Part shown: in pieces, positions 26,606-35,220 of the stretch
Layout: each line of letters starts with the position of its first letter
Position numbering within the stretch: the stretch's first letter is position 1
Assembly: GCA_965207045.1 (NCBI GenBank)
Contig: OZ242261.1
Location: 124,001-188,000 of the forward strand
Length of the DNA stretch: 64,000 bases
From: G965207045 sp965207045
Lineage (GTDB): Bacteria; Pseudomonadota; Alphaproteobacteria; Rickettsiales; Anaplasmataceae
Direction of reading: 5' to 3'
Translations under genes and position numbers: made by a program
Notes under the pieces: generated by a model
What the model was told of the DNA's origin: nothing
The model's input: only the letters and a program-made list of their open reading frames with translations
Database searches by the model: none

Positions 26606-26836
26606 GTGTCTGGATCTGTTTTAAAAGGTGTTGTTATCAATAATTCTTCTGAAAAGACTGTTGCTGTTTTAGTTTCTCGTAAAGTGTGGCATAAGATGTA
26701 TAGAAAGATGGTTAAACTCAGTAAGAAATATTTGGTTCATGACGAGTGTAATAAGTGTTGTGTAGGTGATAGTGTCCATATATGTTCTTCTATTCCTATC
26801 TCAGCAAGAAAAAAGTGGGTTATTGTTAATGATTAA
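26606..26836 (+). CDS. rpsQ: 30S ribosomal protein S17
   Basis: OB-fold primary rRNA-binding protein. 76 residues with LKGVVINNSSEKTVAVLVSR, KKYLVHDECNKCCVGDSVHI and S-A-R-K-K-W. GTG start at 26606 immediately follows the rpmC stop. Confidence 0.94.
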   Translation: MSGSVLKGVVINNSSEKTVAVLVSRKVWHKMYRKMVKLSKKYLVHDECNKCCVGDSVHICSSIPISARKKWVIVND

Positions 26837-26841
26837 TTTTT

Positions 26842-27207
26842 ATGATACAATGTGAGACTCTTGTAAAAGTGTCAGATAATTCTGGAGCTCAAATAGGTAG
26901 CTGTATAAAAGTTTTAAATGGTGCTAAATTTGCTGGAATAGGTGACGTTATTGTTGTTGCAATCAAAAAATCCTCTCCTAAGATGAAAGTCAAGAGTGGT
27001 GACGTTTATAAAGCTGTTGTTATTAGAGTGAAGAAAAATAGTCGGCGTATTGATGGAACGTTTATCGGTTTTGGTGATAATGCAGTTGTTCTTGTTAATG
27101 ATAAGTTTGAGCTAATTGGAACTAGGGTATTTGGTGGAACTAGTTCTTCTCAATTAAGAAGCAAAGGTTTTAATCGTATATTATCTTTGGCAGAAGAGGT
27201 TTTGTGA
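26842..27207 (+). CDS. rplN: 50S ribosomal protein L14
   Basis: Intersubunit-bridge protein. 121 residues opening MIQCETLVKVSDNSGAQIG and ending SKGFNRILSLAEEVL, with GTRVFGG in between; matches the family along its length. ATG 26842 is 5 bp after rpsQ. Confidence 0.97.
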   Translation: MIQCETLVKVSDNSGAQIGSCIKVLNGAKFAGIGDVIVVAIKKSSPKMKVKSGDVYKAVVIRVKKNSRRIDGTFIGFGDNAVVLVNDKFELIGTRVFGGTSSSQLRSKGFNRILSLAEEVL

Positions 27208-27530
27208 TGCAGAAAATTATAAAAGGTCTTTCTGTTATTATTATAGCAGGCAAAGAAAAGGGTTCTGTTGGTAATGTTCTGAAAGTTATAAAAAACAGAA
27301 ATGGTTCTGTTGAGTCTGTGGTTGTTTCTGGAGTTAATATTCGTTCTAAATGTTTAAAGCGTCGTGCTTATAATAAAGGAGAAGTGATAAAAGAAGAGTG
27401 TCCTGTTAATGTGTCTAATGTTGCTGCTTTTTGTAAAAAAACTAATAAGCCTTCAAAAATCTCTTTTAAGCGTTTAGAGAATGGAGATAAGCTGAGATAT
27501 TTAAAAGTATCAGGGGAGTGTCTAGAATGA
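27207..27530 (+). CDS. rplX: 50S ribosomal protein L24
   Basis: Assembly initiator with a KOW motif (SVIIIAGKEKGSVGNVLKVI). About 107 residues. The frame opens at GTG 27204, but ATG 27207 overlapping the rplN stop gives the usual start. The C-terminal part keeps CPVNVSNVAAFC and the F-K-R-x-x-x-G-x-K-x-R-Y block. Confidence 0.95.
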   Translation: MQKIIKGLSVIIIAGKEKGSVGNVLKVIKNRNGSVESVVVSGVNIRSKCLKRRAYNKGEVIKEECPVNVSNVAAFCKKTNKPSKISFKRLENGDKLRYLKVSGECLE

Positions 27531-28069
27531 TGCTAAAAAAAATGTATCACGAGAGTGTAGTAAATAAGTTGGTGTTTGCTGCTGGCTATAAAAATCTTAT
27601 GAAAGTTCCTAAGATTGTTAAAGTATGCGTGAGTGTTGGTATTCCTTCTCAATGTACATCTCGTGATGAGTTGTTTGAGTACGTTATACATTCTTTGGGT
27701 TTGATTGTTGGCCAGAAGCCTGTTGTTACTTATGCAAAGAAATCTATTTCTGGTTTTAAAATTAGAAAAGGGGATAAAGTTGGGTGTATGGTGACTTTGC
27801 GTAAGGATATTATGTGTAATTTTTTAGAAAAATTATTATTTATTGCTTTACCCAGAGAAAAGGATTTTAAAGGATTCACGGTAAAACAATTTGATGGTAA
27901 TGGGAATTTATCTTTTGGTGTGAAGGAACATATTATTTTTTCAGAAATAAATTATGAAGGCTTCGGGTATGTTTTTGGTATGAATATTACTGTTGTAACA
28001 AGTGCTGATAATGATGCTGATGCTAAATTGTTATTAGAAAATCTTTATTTTCCTTTTTGTGATTCTTGA
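27527..28069 (+). CDS. rplE: 50S ribosomal protein L5
   Basis: Binds 5S rRNA and P-site tRNA. Seen: N-x-M-K-V-P-K-I-x-K-V-C-V-S-V-G near residue 27, QKPVVTYAKKSISGFKIRKG, ALPREKDFKGF and F-S-E-I-N-Y-E. About 180 residues, normal. The frame opens at GTG 27518, but ATG 27527 overlaps the rplX stop (ATGA). Confidence 0.96.
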   Translation: MMLKKMYHESVVNKLVFAAGYKNLMKVPKIVKVCVSVGIPSQCTSRDELFEYVIHSLGLIVGQKPVVTYAKKSISGFKIRKGDKVGCMVTLRKDIMCNFLEKLLFIALPREKDFKGFTVKQFDGNGNLSFGVKEHIIFSEINYEGFGYVFGMNITVVTSADNDADAKLLLENLYFPFCDS

Positions 28070-28082
28070 TGGTAGGTATTGT

Positions 28083-28388
28083 ATGGTAAAAAAATCGATT
28101 GTAGAAAGAGAGAGGAAGAGAAGGAGTTTAGTGGCTAGTTATGGTCATAAAAGATCTGAATTGCGTAAGGCAATAAAGAAAAAGGATATATCTTTTGATG
28201 AGAGATTGCTTTTGTATCGTAAATTATCTTCTCTAAAACGCGATTCCTCTTATGTTAGAAGTAGGAATAGGTGCTGTTTGACTGGAAGAGCAAGGGGGTA
28301 TTATAGAAGATTTGGTTTATCGCGTATTAAATTCCGAGAAATGGCCTCTTGGGGTTATATTCCTGGTGTTGTGAAATTTAGTTGGTGA
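28083..28388 (+). CDS. rpsN: 30S ribosomal protein S14 (zinc-free type)
   Basis: 101 residues beginning MVKKSIVERERKRRSLVASY; C-terminal CCLTGRARGYYRRFGLSR then ASWGYIPGVVKFSW is the S14 signature. It has the long form without the C-x-x-C pairs of zinc-binding S14. The frame extends back over the rplE end; ATG 28083 fits the family. Confidence 0.97.
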   Translation: MVKKSIVERERKRRSLVASYGHKRSELRKAIKKKDISFDERLLLYRKLSSLKRDSSYVRSRNRCCLTGRARGYYRRFGLSRIKFREMASWGYIPGVVKFSW

Positions 28389-28407
28389 TCTATTTTTAAG
28401 GTATTAT

Positions 28408-28806
28408 ATGACTTCTTTCAATTTTTTTGCTGATTCTGTTTCGATGATAAGGAATGCTCAAAATTCTTTTTTGCGAGAGGTTAGTGTACCATTTTCTAAA
28501 CTAATTTTCAATTTTTTGTGTGTGTTAAAGAATGAAGGTTACATTCATGATGTTGCTGTAAAGAGTTTGAGGACGGGTGTGAAAGTAATAGTTGTGGCCC
28601 TTAAATATTATAAAAATAATATTGTTATACGTGATATACGAGTTATTTCTAAGCCTAGTAGAAGGGTGTATTGGACTGTTAAAAATTTTGCAGAGTTTTA
28701 TAATGGACTTGGTTTGTTTATAATGTCTACTTCTTCTGGAGTTATGCCATCGTATAAGGCTCGTGCAGGTGGTATTGGAGGAGAAGTTTTATGTGCTGTT
28801 TTTTGA
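28408..28806 (+). CDS. rpsH: 30S ribosomal protein S8
   Basis: Central-domain protein that in other bacteria also represses the spc operon. 132 residues with DSVSMIRNAQ near the start, FLCVLKNEGYIHDV, VISKPSRRVY and the C-terminal IMSTSSGVMPSYKARAGGIG then G-E-V-L-C. Normal size. Confidence 0.97.
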   Translation: MTSFNFFADSVSMIRNAQNSFLREVSVPFSKLIFNFLCVLKNEGYIHDVAVKSLRTGVKVIVVALKYYKNNIVIRDIRVISKPSRRVYWTVKNFAEFYNGLGLFIMSTSSGVMPSYKARAGGIGGEVLCAVF

Positions 28807-28820
28807 AAATTTGATTTATT

Positions 28821-29345
28821 ATGTCACGTGTTGGAAGTGCTCCTATAAGGGTGCCAAAAGGTCTTGTAGTTGATGTTAAGGGTAATATAATTTCTCTTTC
28901 TAAAGAAAAAGAGCTTTTTTCTTATGATTTGCCTAATGGTTTACATTGTCTTTTAAAGGATGATTGTTTATACTTAAGTTCAGTTGATATTGATGTATCC
29001 CTTTTAGGATTATATAGATCAGATATTAATAATTTTATCTTGGGAATAAGTAAAGGTTTTTCTGTTACGTTAGATATATTTGGGGTTGGTTATAAAGCTT
29101 CTATATCTAATGGTTATTTGGTTTTATTTCTTGGTCTTAGTCACTCTGTAAGGTATAGAATTCCTTCTTATGTTAATGTACAAGTTGATAAAACAAATGT
29201 GATATTTATTTCAGGGATTGATAAGCATAATGTTAATATGTTTTCTGCTGATATATGTAGTATAAAGAAATATAATCCTTATAAAAAGAAGGGGATTGTT
29301 GTTAGAGGTAAGTATATTTTTTCTAAAGAAATGAATAAGAAGTAA
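28821..29345 (+). CDS. rplF: 50S ribosomal protein L6
   Basis: Two-domain protein near the sarcin-ricin loop. 174 residues opening MSRVGSAPIRVPKGL, with DIFGVGYKASISNGYLVLFL and a C-terminal KKYNPYKKKGIVVRGKYI. Slightly divergent in the middle but colinear with the family. Confidence 0.96.
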   Translation: MSRVGSAPIRVPKGLVVDVKGNIISLSKEKELFSYDLPNGLHCLLKDDCLYLSSVDIDVSLLGLYRSDINNFILGISKGFSVTLDIFGVGYKASISNGYLVLFLGLSHSVRYRIPSYVNVQVDKTNVIFISGIDKHNVNMFSADICSIKKYNPYKKKGIVVRGKYIFSKEMNKK

Positions 29346-29353
29346 GGTTTGTT

Positions 29354-29722
29354 ATGGTTGGGAAATTGAAGCCGAATTATCGTCGCTCAGCGGGAATTAT
29401 GTCTATTATAAGGCAAAAGCAAGATTGTAAAATTTTGCGTTTGTCTGTTTTTAGATCTAATAGACATTTTTATGTTCAATTAATAGATGATGTTAAAGGT
29501 GAGACTTTGCTTCATGTTTCTACTTTATCTCCAGAAGTGAAGCAATTGATTAATAACAAGTTGAACAAGAATGTTGTTTGTCTTGTTGCTAAGGTTTTTT
29601 ATGAAAAGTATATAAAATGCTCTGTTACGAAGGTTATTTTTGATAGGGGTAAATATTCTTATAAAGGAATAATAGCTGATTTTGTTGATAATATTCGCTC
29701 TTTAGGAGTGAATTTTAGCTAA
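29354..29722 (+). CDS. rplR: 50S ribosomal protein L18
   Basis: 5S rRNA-binding protein. 122 residues with LRLSVFRSNRHFYVQLIDDV and V-I-F-D-R-G-K-Y-S-Y-K-G, the C-terminal signature. ATG 29354 is 8 bp after rplF. Confidence 0.95.
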   Translation: MVGKLKPNYRRSAGIMSIIRQKQDCKILRLSVFRSNRHFYVQLIDDVKGETLLHVSTLSPEVKQLINNKLNKNVVCLVAKVFYEKYIKCSVTKVIFDRGKYSYKGIIADFVDNIRSLGVNFS

Positions 29723-29735
29723 TAGAAGGTTTTTT

Positions 29736-30266
29736 ATGAAAAGTACAAATATTTTCGGTAAAGATAGTAATTTGTTTGATTCACTGGTTAGTGTTGATCG
29801 TGTTAGTAAAGTTACAAAAGGTGGTCTTCGCTTTGCATATAGAGTATTAGTTTTAGTTGGAAATGGAAAAGGTTATGTTAGCCATGGTATGGCTACTCAT
29901 GTTGAAGTTTCAGAAGCTAAAATTAAGGCTATAAAAAATGCTAAATCAGTTGCTAATTCAATAAATATTAGTTTATATGAAGGGCGTACGATTTATCATG
30001 AGGTATGGGGAAATTTTAATTCTACTAAAGTTTTTCTTAAACCTGCTGCAAAGGGAGTTGGTTTGATGGCAGGAGGAGCTGTTAGAAAAGTGTGCAATGT
30101 AGTTGGAATTTCTGATATAGTGACAAAGTCTTATTGTTCTTTTAGATCACATAATGTTATTATGGCTGTTTTTAATGCGCTTGGTAATATTTGTACATCT
30201 AGAATGGTTGCTAATAAAAGGGGCAAATTAGTGAGTGAGATTTCTTTACAAAGGTTGAAAGTATGA
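29736..30266 (+). CDS. rpsE: 30S ribosomal protein S5
   Basis: Accuracy protein with a dsRBD-like N-terminal domain. 176 residues with VSKVTKGGLRFAYRVLVLVG, KPAAKGVGLMAGGAVRKVCN and NVIMAVFNAL. The next gene is rplO with a 4-bp overlap; the rpmD (L30) gene that usually stands between them is absent. Confidence 0.96.
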   Translation: MKSTNIFGKDSNLFDSLVSVDRVSKVTKGGLRFAYRVLVLVGNGKGYVSHGMATHVEVSEAKIKAIKNAKSVANSINISLYEGRTIYHEVWGNFNSTKVFLKPAAKGVGLMAGGAVRKVCNVVGISDIVTKSYCSFRSHNVIMAVFNALGNICTSRMVANKRGKLVSEISLQRLKV

Positions 30267-30727
30267 TTAGGTTGAACCTTTTAAGTAATGATGGTTTTTC
30301 TAAGAAAAGAAAACGTGTTGGTCGTGGTATTGGTTCTGGTCGTGGAAAAACTTCATGTCGTGGTGTAAAGGGACAAAAATCGAGGGCAGGGGTTTCTATT
30401 AATGGCTTCGAAGGTGGGCAGCAATCTTTTATCACTGCTTTACCTAAAAGAGGGTTTAATAGCAATTCAAGCAGAAAAAAATATGTTAAATGTTTTAATA
30501 TTTCTAAATTTCAAGAGATGTATATATCTGGTCATATTAAAAATGGTGATGTAATCGATAATAAAATGCTGCATAGTCTTAAATTGATAAAAAATGAAAA
30601 AATAAGAATTAAAATATTGGGTTATGGTAATCTTTCTATCAATTTAAAATTTAAGGTTAATGCTGTTACTGCTAGTGCTAAACAAATTATTGAGAATGTT
30701 GGTGGGTATGTAGAGATTAAAGGTTAA
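30263..30727 (+). CDS. rplO: 50S ribosomal protein L15
   Basis: Late assembly protein. 154 residues; the glycine/arginine-rich N-terminal tail RKRVGRGIGSGRGKTSCRG then GVKGQKSRAG and G-F-E-G-G-Q is diagnostic. ATG overlaps the rpsE stop (ATGA). Confidence 0.97.
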   Translation: MIRLNLLSNDGFSKKRKRVGRGIGSGRGKTSCRGVKGQKSRAGVSINGFEGGQQSFITALPKRGFNSNSSRKKYVKCFNISKFQEMYISGHIKNGDVIDNKMLHSLKLIKNEKIRIKILGYGNLSINLKFKVNAVTASAKQIIENVGGYVEIKG

Positions 30728-30728
30728 T

Positions 30729-32018
30729 ATGGCAGATTTGTTGAAGCGCTTTTTATTTTCTATTGTTGCTTTATCTATTTATCGTTTGGGTACTTACGTA
30801 ACTATACCAGGTGTTGATGTTGAGGTTTTAAAACATATTGTTGGCAGTAAAGAAGCTGGCTTCTTTGATATATTTAATACTTTCTCTGGCGGAGCTTTAG
30901 GTCGTATGACTATCTTTGCTTTGAATGTTATGCCTTATATTGTTTCTTCTATTATTATTCAGTTATTGTCAGTTAGTTTTAGTAAGTTAAATTCTTTAAG
31001 GCATGAAGGGGATTTAGGGCGAAAGAAAATTAATTTTTATACTAGATGTCTTACTGTCTTTTTTTGTGTTGTTCAGTCTATTTTTATAGTTTTAGGCTTA
31101 GAGAGCATGTCATCTTTAATTTTACCTGATTTTAGTTCTTTTTTCTTGTTTATAGCTGTTTCTACTTTATTGGGTGGAACTATGTTTTTGTTGTGGCTAG
31201 GAGAGCAGATAACAGTATATGGTATAGGTAATGGTATATCGTTGATTATTGTTACTGGTATTTTGGCTGAATTACCTAATTCTCTTGCTGCGTTCTTTTT
31301 ACTTGGCAAGGTAGGTGGCATTTCTATAGCTGTTGTTTTAGCTGTATCTTTGCTTTTTATCTTTCTGTTGTGGGGCATTATTTTTGTTGAGCAATCATAT
31401 CGTAAGATATTGATACAGTATCCTCGTAAACAGGTTGGTAACAAGATTTATGCTAATAGCAATTCTTATATACCTATAAAACTTAATATGTCAGGTGTGA
31501 TCCCACCAATTTTTGCTAATGCTTTGTTGCTTTTTCCTGCGACTATAATGAATTTTTTGTCGAGTTATGAAATTTCGTCGTTTATATCTTTATATTTTAT
31601 GCCTGGTGGGGTTTTGTATACAACTCTCTACTTGTTGTTTATAGTGTTTTTTTCTTTTTTTTATGTGGGAGTTGTTTTCAATGTTGAGGAAACGGCTGAT
31701 AATTTGAAAAAGCAGGGTGGTTTTGTTGTAGGGAAAAGGCCTGGTAAAGATACGATTGCTTATTTTCGGAAGGTGATAAATAGAGTGACATTTTTAGGTT
31801 CTTGTTATCTTGCTATTATATGTGTTGTTCCTGAGGTAATACGTACGAATTATTCTATGTCTTTTGCTATTGGTGGCACTAGCCTTTTGATTATTGTTAA
31901 TGTTTTGATTGATGTTTTTTCTCAGATTCAATCTTATCAGTTAACTCGCAGCTACAGTAGTTTGAGTGTTAGGTTTAAAGGTGAATATAGTAATTTTAGG
32001 AGCTCCAGGTTCAGGTAA
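30729..32018 (+). CDS. secY: Protein translocase subunit SecY
   Basis: Central pore of the Sec inner-membrane translocase. 429 residues with ten hydrophobic segments. Seen: YRLGTYVTIPGVDVEVL at the start, GGALGRMTIFALNVMPYI, the cytoplasmic loop YIPIKLNMSGVIPPIFAN and FNVEETADNLKKQGGFVVG then R-P-G-K. Starts 1 bp after rplO. Its 3' end overlaps adk by about 38 bp. Confidence 0.98.
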   Translation: MADLLKRFLFSIVALSIYRLGTYVTIPGVDVEVLKHIVGSKEAGFFDIFNTFSGGALGRMTIFALNVMPYIVSSIIIQLLSVSFSKLNSLRHEGDLGRKKINFYTRCLTVFFCVVQSIFIVLGLESMSSLILPDFSSFFLFIAVSTLLGGTMFLLWLGEQITVYGIGNGISLIIVTGILAELPNSLAAFFLLGKVGGISIAVVLAVSLLFIFLLWGIIFVEQSYRKILIQYPRKQVGNKIYANSNSYIPIKLNMSGVIPPIFANALLLFPATIMNFLSSYEISSFISLYFMPGGVLYTTLYLLFIVFFSFFYVGVVFNVEETADNLKKQGGFVVGKRPGKDTIAYFRKVINRVTFLGSCYLAIICVVPEVIRTNYSMSFAIGGTSLLIIVNVLIDVFSQIQSYQLTRSYSSLSVRFKGEYSNFRSSRFR

Positions 32019-32601
32019 GGGTACTCAAGCGAGGGTCCTTTCAAAATTGTTAGATATTGAGTTTATTGATTTTGGTAGTTTGTTGCGCAAGAAAGCAAGT
32101 CTAGATCCTTCTATCAAAAAAGTTATTGATAGCGGTCTTTTGTTACCTGATAATGTGGTGGGTGCTTTTTTACGAGAAGAAATAGTATCTTTGCAGTCTG
32201 ATTTCATACTAGATGGTTTTCCTAGAACTTTAGGACAAGCGAAATTTTTGAATAATTTTCTGTTTTTTCGTAATATGAAGATTGATTTTATTTTGAAATT
32301 GAACATTGCTGATAATGTATTGTTAAAGCGTTTATCTAACCGTTTTTCTTGTACTTCTTGTGGAGCTGTATATTCTGATGGATCGGTTATGAATTGTACT
32401 GATTGTGGGGACGCTTTGGTTAAGAGGGATGATGATGAGGCAGAAATTGTTAAGTTGCGCTTGAAAAAATATTATAAAAATAGTGGAGAAATAGCTGATT
32501 TTTATGGTGATGCGGTTCTTAATGTTAATGGTGATGGGGGGATTGAATATGTAACAAAGAAAATCATATCAAAAATTGGTTTTAAAGACTTGATTTTGTA
32601 A
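31981..32601 (+). CDS. adk: Adenylate kinase, zinc-lid type
   Basis: Interconverts AMP, ADP and ATP. Seen: P-loop ILGAPGSGKGTQARVL, NMP-binding DGFPRTLGQAKFL, and a LID with two cysteine pairs, C-T-S-C and C-T-D-C, the structural-zinc form. About 206 residues. The frame opens at GTG 31966, but GTG 31981 places the P-loop at the usual distance; either way it overlaps the secY 3' end, implying translational coupling. Confidence 0.96.
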   Translation: MNIVILGAPGSGKGTQARVLSKLLDIEFIDFGSLLRKKASLDPSIKKVIDSGLLLPDNVVGAFLREEIVSLQSDFILDGFPRTLGQAKFLNNFLFFRNMKIDFILKLNIADNVLLKRLSNRFSCTSCGAVYSDGSVMNCTDCGDALVKRDDDEAEIVKLRLKKYYKNSGEIADFYGDAVLNVNGDGGIEYVTKKIISKIGFKDLIL

Positions 32602-32649
32602 AGGATATGCTTGATAATTAACAATCATTGTCTCATGGGTTAGTAAAAG

Positions 32650-33021
32650 ATGCGTTTAGCAGGTGTGAATATTCCAGATAATAAACATATTTCTGTAGCT
32701 CTTACTTATATATATGGTGTTGGAAAGAAGGTTTCTGCTGATATTTGTAAAAAAGCTTCTGTTAGTGGTAATGTTTTGGTGAAGAATATTACTAACAATG
32801 AGCTGAATAGAATTAGCTCAATATTGAGTGAAGATTATGTAATAGAAGGTGAGTTGAGGAAAATTATTTCAATGAATATAAAATTGTTGATTGATATAGG
32901 ATCTTACAGAGGGAGGCGTCATTATAATAGGTTGCCTGTACGTGGACAGAGAACACATACTAATGCTAGAACTCGCAAGGGTAAGGCGATTGCTATTGCA
33001 GGTAAAAAGAAATTAGGTTGA
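32650..33021 (+). CDS. rpsM: 30S ribosomal protein S13
   Basis: Head protein forming bridges to L5 and contacting P-site tRNA. 123 residues with MRLAGVNIPDNKHISVALTY and RRHYNRLPVRGQRTHTNART then R-K-G-K. The rpmJ (L36) gene found before S13 in many bacteria is not here, as is usual in alphaproteobacteria. Confidence 0.97.
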   Translation: MRLAGVNIPDNKHISVALTYIYGVGKKVSADICKKASVSGNVLVKNITNNELNRISSILSEDYVIEGELRKIISMNIKLLIDIGSYRGRRHYNRLPVRGQRTHTNARTRKGKAIAIAGKKKLG

Positions 33022-33044
33022 TTTTTTTTGAATATAAATATAAT

Positions 33045-33407
33045 ATGAAAAACAGGAAGGGTGTAGTTGTTGGGGTTGTTTATATATCTTCCTCATTTAA
33101 CAACATAATAGTTAATGTTGCTGATACTAGGGGTAATACCTTATCATGGGCAACAGCTGGTTCGGCTGGATTTAAGGGAGCAAAAAAGGCTACTCCGTAC
33201 GCAGGACAGGTTACTGCTTCGGTTGCTATAAAAAAGGCTATTGAGTTTGGTGTTAAGACTGTTAGTATTATTTTGGTCGGTCCTGGTAATGCTCGTGAAG
33301 CAGCTTTAAGGGCTGTTTATGCTGCGGGAGTTTCTATTATGTCGTTAGAAGATAGGACATCGGTAGCACATAATGGTTGTCGTAAACGTAAAAGGCGTAG
33401 GGTGTAA
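33045..33407 (+). CDS. rpsK: 30S ribosomal protein S11
   Basis: Platform protein near the E site. About 120 residues with SSFNNIIVNVADTRGNTLSW, AGSAGFKGAKKATPYAGQ and the basic tail NGCRKRKRRRV. The frame starts at a TTG overlapping rpsM, but ATG 33045 precedes the conserved region at the usual distance. Confidence 0.96.
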   Translation: MKNRKGVVVGVVYISSSFNNIIVNVADTRGNTLSWATAGSAGFKGAKKATPYAGQVTASVAIKKAIEFGVKTVSIILVGPGNAREAALRAVYAAGVSIMSLEDRTSVAHNGCRKRKRRRV

Positions 33408-33418
33408 GGAGTTTTTTT

Positions 33419-34447
33419 ATGGATCAGGTTATTTCATATTATTTAGATAATATAGCATCTTCTTCTACCGTGAGGGTTATATCAATTGATGGTGACGAAA
33501 ACAGAGCTAATGTTGTGGTTGAGCCATTACAAGGTGGTTTTGGTGTAACTCTTGGTAATGCAATGAGGCGTGTTCTCCTTTCTTCCTTAGGTGGCACTGC
33601 TATTGAATCAATAGAGATAGATGGTATCTCTCATGAATACTCTTGTTTGCAAGGGGTAAAAGAGGACGTAAATCATATAATGCTCAATTTAAAAAAAATA
33701 GTTCTTAGATCTGATAATGTACATGAGCATGTTTTATGTCTTCATGTTGAAGAAGCTGGTCCTGTTACAGCTGGTATGATCATATGTGAAGATGAGGTTG
33801 AGGTTGTTAATAAGGATCTTTTAATTTGTACTTTAGATAAGATGTCTTCGCTGAATATTAAGATGTATGCTAATTTTGGTATCGGATATCATCAAGCCAA
33901 GAGGAGTAAAAAAAATAGGATTTCTTCTATAGGTAGGATATCGATTGATTCTTTGTATACTCCTGTAAAAAGGGTGAACCCTGTTATTGAAAGCATACGT
34001 GTGGGTGATGTAACAGATTATGATAGGTTAGTTTTAGAAGTAGAGACTAATGGTGCAATAAGTGTTGAAAAAGCAGTAGGGTTTGCTGCTAAGATTTTGC
34101 AGAAGCAGCTTTCTTCTTTTATTAATGTGAGTGATTCAGAAATGATTGGTATTGATGTTTGTAAAAAAGAGGTTGTGGATAGAAAGTGCGACCCGAGGTT
34201 CTTACAGAAAGTTGATGAGTTAGATTTATCTGTACGTTCACAAAATTGTTTGAAGAATGAAAATGTTGTATATGTTGGTGATTTAGTTCAAAAGACTGAG
34301 AAACAAATGCTTGCAGCTTCTAATTTTGGGAAGAAATCTTTGTCTGAGATGAGGTGTACTTTAATAGCACTTGGTCTTGATTTTGGAATGGTAATTGATG
34401 ATTGGGACATGATTGTTAAAATTGAAGAAAGTAAAAATCGTTCGTGA
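33419..34447 (+). CDS. rpoA: DNA-directed RNA polymerase alpha subunit
   Basis: Scaffold for polymerase assembly and activator contacts. 342 residues. N-terminal domain has FGVTLGNAMRRVLLSSLGGT and the loop SRRPGYRVANAR-equivalent region is replaced by YHQAKRSKKNRISSIGRISI then D-S-L-Y-T-P-V-K-R-V-N, as in the family. The C-terminal domain shows ELDLSVRSQNCLKNENVVYV then G-D-L-V and L-S-E-M-R. Located between rpsK and rplQ as in nearly all bacteria. Confidence 0.97.
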   Translation: MDQVISYYLDNIASSSTVRVISIDGDENRANVVVEPLQGGFGVTLGNAMRRVLLSSLGGTAIESIEIDGISHEYSCLQGVKEDVNHIMLNLKKIVLRSDNVHEHVLCLHVEEAGPVTAGMIICEDEVEVVNKDLLICTLDKMSSLNIKMYANFGIGYHQAKRSKKNRISSIGRISIDSLYTPVKRVNPVIESIRVGDVTDYDRLVLEVETNGAISVEKAVGFAAKILQKQLSSFINVSDSEMIGIDVCKKEVVDRKCDPRFLQKVDELDLSVRSQNCLKNENVVYVGDLVQKTEKQMLAASNFGKKSLSEMRCTLIALGLDFGMVIDDWDMIVKIEESKNRS

Positions 34448-34453
34448 GTTGCT

Positions 34454-34825
34454 ATGCGTCATTTGTTAAAACATAGAAAATTAAAAAGGACTAGTAGTCA
34501 CAGGAAATCCTTGCTTCGAAACATGTCTATTTCTCTATTACGGCATAAAAGGATTAACACTACTCTTGCTAAAGCAAAAAATCTTAGGCCTTTTTTGGAA
34601 AAATTGATCACGAAAGGTAGGTGTGGTGATTCATTACATGTAAGAAGACAATTAATCTCTAAATTACAAGACAAGTCTATAGTTGATCTTTTGATAAAAG
34701 ATGTATCTGTAAGATTTAAAGATAGACCTGGAGGGTATTTGCGTATATTGAAGAATGGGTTTCGTTATGGTGACTGTGCTCCTATGGCAATAATAGAGTT
34801 TGTTGATTATAAAGTTGAAGATTAG
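34454..34825 (+). CDS. rplQ: 50S ribosomal protein L17
   Basis: Tunnel-exit protein. 123 residues with RKLKRTSSHRKSLLRNMSIS, INTTLAKAKNLRPFLEKLIT and the C-terminal R-P-G-G-Y-x-R-I-L-K. Last ribosomal gene of the block. Confidence 0.97.
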   Translation: MRHLLKHRKLKRTSSHRKSLLRNMSISLLRHKRINTTLAKAKNLRPFLEKLITKGRCGDSLHVRRQLISKLQDKSIVDLLIKDVSVRFKDRPGGYLRILKNGFRYGDCAPMAIIEFVDYKVED

Positions 34826-35171
34826 GCTTTTTAGAAAGAAGTTTTTCTATTATGTATGTGGCCACTTGGCTGAGTTCATTGTTATCATCTTGCTTACACT
34901 GAGATTTTATCGTATTGTTAGACGTCGTTACGTTACTTACTCTGGTGAGATTGATATAATAGCTTCTCGTAATTCTCAAATTCTGTTTGTTGAGGTAAAA
35001 ATGCGCAGAAAGAAACACCCCCTTTCTGACCTCTTGTCGCTTTCTCAGATCAATAAAATAAAAAAATCAGCTTCCTTTTTTCTTGCTAAAAATAGTAAAT
35101 ATAAAGATTTTTCTGTTTCTTTTGAATTATATCATATTTATTTCTTTTATATCGTGAAAAGTTATTTCTAA
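34800..35171 (+). CDS. YraN/UPF0102-family putative endonuclease-like protein
   Basis: A 123-codon frame overlapping the end of rplQ. It has the UPF0102 pattern: G-H-L-A-E-F, then Y-R-I-V-R-R-R-Y, then SGEIDIIASRNSQILFVEVK, the restriction-endonuclease-like G-E-I-D and E-V-K core. The true start is uncertain; TTG at 34800, TTG 34815 and later codons are possible, none with a good ribosome-binding site. Role in cells unknown; family members are widespread, short and often sit next to unrelated genes. Confidence 0.8.
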   Translation: MLIIKLKIRLFRKKFFYYVCGHLAEFIVIILLTLRFYRIVRRRYVTYSGEIDIIASRNSQILFVEVKMRRKKHPLSDLLSLSQINKIKKSASFFLAKNSKYKDFSVSFELYHIYFFYIVKSYF

Positions 35172-35220
35172 ATCTGAATAATCGTGTTATTTTACATATA
35201 TAAAATAAGTATGCTGAATA

